Source: Actinoallomurus sp.
GTDB taxonomy: Bacteria; Actinomycetota; Actinomycetes; Streptosporangiales; Streptosporangiaceae
NCBI GenBank assembly: GCA_025964625.1
Contig: JAOPYL010000336.1
Span: 1-64,000, forward strand
Reading direction: 5' to 3'
Length of the DNA: 64,000 bases
The notes beneath the pieces were generated by a model. The model was not told where the DNA came from. It made no database searches and worked only from the letters and a program-made list of their open reading frames with translations. The position numbers and the translations under genes are program-made. Shown here piece by piece: positions 62,939 to 64,000 of the stretch (position 1 is the stretch's first letter; each line of letters starts with the position of its first letter).

Positions 62939-63631
62939 ATGCAGCAGAACCCGCCATTGCAGCCCTCTGCCGGCCCACCGTCCAAGCCGAACCGTAGTTC
63001 GCTCAGGGATTTCGGGATTGGATGTGGCTGCCTGGTAGCAGTATTGATCGGCCTCGGGATAGTAGGACGGGCAATCTTCCAGGCGACTGGCCTCACCAAG
63101 CCCGGGGCTACCCACACGGCAGCCGGGGCAGCCGCGACTCCGAAGAAGCCAACCCGACCTCCGATCGTCGAAAACCTGAAGTTCACCGGGCAGGTCAAGG
63201 GGACCCTCACGGAGGGCCTCAACCCGCGTGGCATCTCCAAGACGGACACCAACCCGTCTGAGGGCTTCGGCCCGTTCGACGCCACGCAATGCACGAACGG
63301 TCCAAGTGGGTTCGAGGCCGACTTGTACGGCCAAGTCGGCGGCAAATTGATCTCCCTGCGCATCACCTACGGTTCGGACGACACAGTCATCGTCAAGACG
63401 ACGCTGTACACCAAGGTGACGCCCCAGATCTCGCTCTGGGGCGCGGACGCCACCGTCGACAAGGGCTACACGATCCACGGGCTTTACCTTGAATACCCGT
63501 CAGCGGCGGCGGACTCGACGGTGACCGTTGCCCCGGACAGACGTACGGGCAGCATGGTCCTGCATATAACGGACATGCCGTACGGCGACACGATCCTCGA
63601 AACGATTCGCGGTTCGTGGCGCTGCGCATAG
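62939..63631 (+). CDS. Hypothetical protein with single membrane anchor
   Basis: 230 residues from the ATG after AAAGGA. A cytoplasmic Pro-rich start is followed by one membrane segment (GIGCGCLVAVLIGLGIVGRA), a Thr/Pro/Ala linker and an extracytoplasmic beta-rich domain (ENLKFTGQVKGTLTEGLNPR; DATQCTNGPSGFEADLYGQV; IHGLYLEYPSAA). One disulfide is possible (Cys in ATQC and final W-R-C). No family recognised. Confidence 0.65.
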   Translation: MQQNPPLQPSAGPPSKPNRSSLRDFGIGCGCLVAVLIGLGIVGRAIFQATGLTKPGATHTAAGAAATPKKPTRPPIVENLKFTGQVKGTLTEGLNPRGISKTDTNPSEGFGPFDATQCTNGPSGFEADLYGQVGGKLISLRITYGSDDTVIVKTTLYTKVTPQISLWGADATVDKGYTIHGLYLEYPSAAADSTVTVAPDRRTGSMVLHITDMPYGDTILETIRGSWRCA

Positions 63632-63647
63632 CCATCTGAAATGACCA

Positions 63648-63682
63648 GACCGCCCGCCATCCCCTCTCGGGGGCGGGCGGTC
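63648..63682 (+). terminator. Repeated hairpin, copy 3
   Basis: GACCGCCCGCC (63648-63658) pairs with GGCGGGCGGTC (63672-63682), 16 bases after the stop of the membrane-anchored gene. Confidence 0.55.
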
Positions 63683-63691
63683 GTTCGTTGG

Positions 63692-63967
63692 CTCAGGGCC
63701 GCCGGCGAGCTGGTCTTCCACGTCTTTGCCTCGCTGGCCCAGTTCGAGCGGCGCCTGATCCAGGAGCGCACACAGGCCGGACTCCAGGCGGCGCGAGCAC
63801 GCGGCCGCAAGGGTGGCCGGCCGTCGAAGATGACGCCGGAGAAGCTGACGGTCGCTCGGGAGATGTACGCCTCGAAGCGGTACACCGTCGAGCAGATCGT
63901 CAAGACCGTAGGCGTCGGCCGGACGACGCTGTATCGGCATCTAGAGCCGAGCGCAGCGACCGAGTAG
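63692..63967 (+). pseudogene. Serine recombinase (resolvase) C-terminal fragment
   Basis: GELVFHVFASLAQFERRLIQ, then RTQAGLQAARARGRKGGRPS, is the E-helix and hinge of a Tn3/Hin-type resolvase; a C-terminal helix-turn-helix (VEQIVKTVGVGRTTLYRHL) follows. The N-terminal catalytic domain with the active serine is missing, replaced by the hairpin region. An inactive relic of a mobile element. Confidence 0.75.
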
Positions 63968-64000
63968 TGGCCTCTAGTGACCGGTGGATCTGGGTCAGGC

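Noticed and set aside
1-64000. CRISPR arrays, rRNA and tRNA genes
   Set aside because: No regularly spaced direct repeats, conserved rRNA stretches or cloverleaf sequences were noticed in a visual reading.

Overview
The window is high-GC DNA with strong G/C preference at third codon positions, frequent GTG/TTG starts and many overlapping start/stop pairs. This fits an actinomycete (Actinomycetota). The gene families present (AAA-LuxR regulators, PucR regulators, DUF397, FxSxx-type peptides, SpoIIE phosphatases) point towards Streptosporangiales or Streptomyces-like relatives; the genus cannot be fixed from the sequence. No rRNA, tRNA or CRISPR array was recognised.

Layout. 1-5.5 kb: a chaperone/redox operon (DnaJ C-terminus, CbpM-like modulator, ClpB, zinc-finger thioredoxin, and a cyclic-nucleotide-domain/TrxR-like flavoprotein without the redox CxxC). 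5.5-13 kb: three large regulators (two ATPase-LuxR proteins and a GAF-PucR protein). 13-18 kb: a Gfo/Idh-like oxidoreductase, a phosphoribosyltransferase/erythromycin-esterase fusion, a membrane SpoIIE phosphatase and a small membrane protein. 18-26 kb: an FxSxx-type RiPP locus with a 55-aa precursor candidate, an nSTAND-TPR ATPase, an FxsT-like NTPase-TPR protein, an HExxH-type peptide hydroxylase and an FxsB-like radical SAM/SPASM maturase. 26-33 kb: a universal stress protein, a secreted trypsin-like protease, and a catabolic cluster (amidohydrolase, alpha/beta hydrolase, FAH-family enzyme) divergent from a GntR/FadR regulator across a mirrored operator, followed by an Old Yellow Enzyme. 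33-36 kb: two paralogous small secreted proteins and a secreted lipase. 36-42 kb: a cell-envelope operon (membrane esterase, its hydrolase-less relative, GT2-GtrA and GT39). 42-45.5 kb: a Zn/Mn-type ABC importer with a clear promoter.

46-64 kb is accessory. A complete type II Wadjet operon (jetABCD, 46660-54753) lies directly against a truncated PIN toxin. Around it are relics of a tyrosine integrase, a serine recombinase, a MarR-like protein and a transposase, plus an XRE-ImmA regulator with a partner gene. A regulatory cassette (XRE regulator, several very short overlapping genes, DUF397) appears intact at 58.9-61.1 kb, and related decayed genes lie at 57.9-58.5 kb and 62.1-62.8 kb. Secreted proteins and repeated GC-rich hairpins fill the right end.

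The most interesting module is the RiPP locus: the precursor ends in F-T-N-R-V rather than F-x-S-x-x, a hydroxylase is translationally coupled to the radical SAM enzyme, and that enzyme has Arg where related proteins are expected to carry the last SPASM cysteine. The second is the Wadjet operon with its visible junction in a toxin gene.
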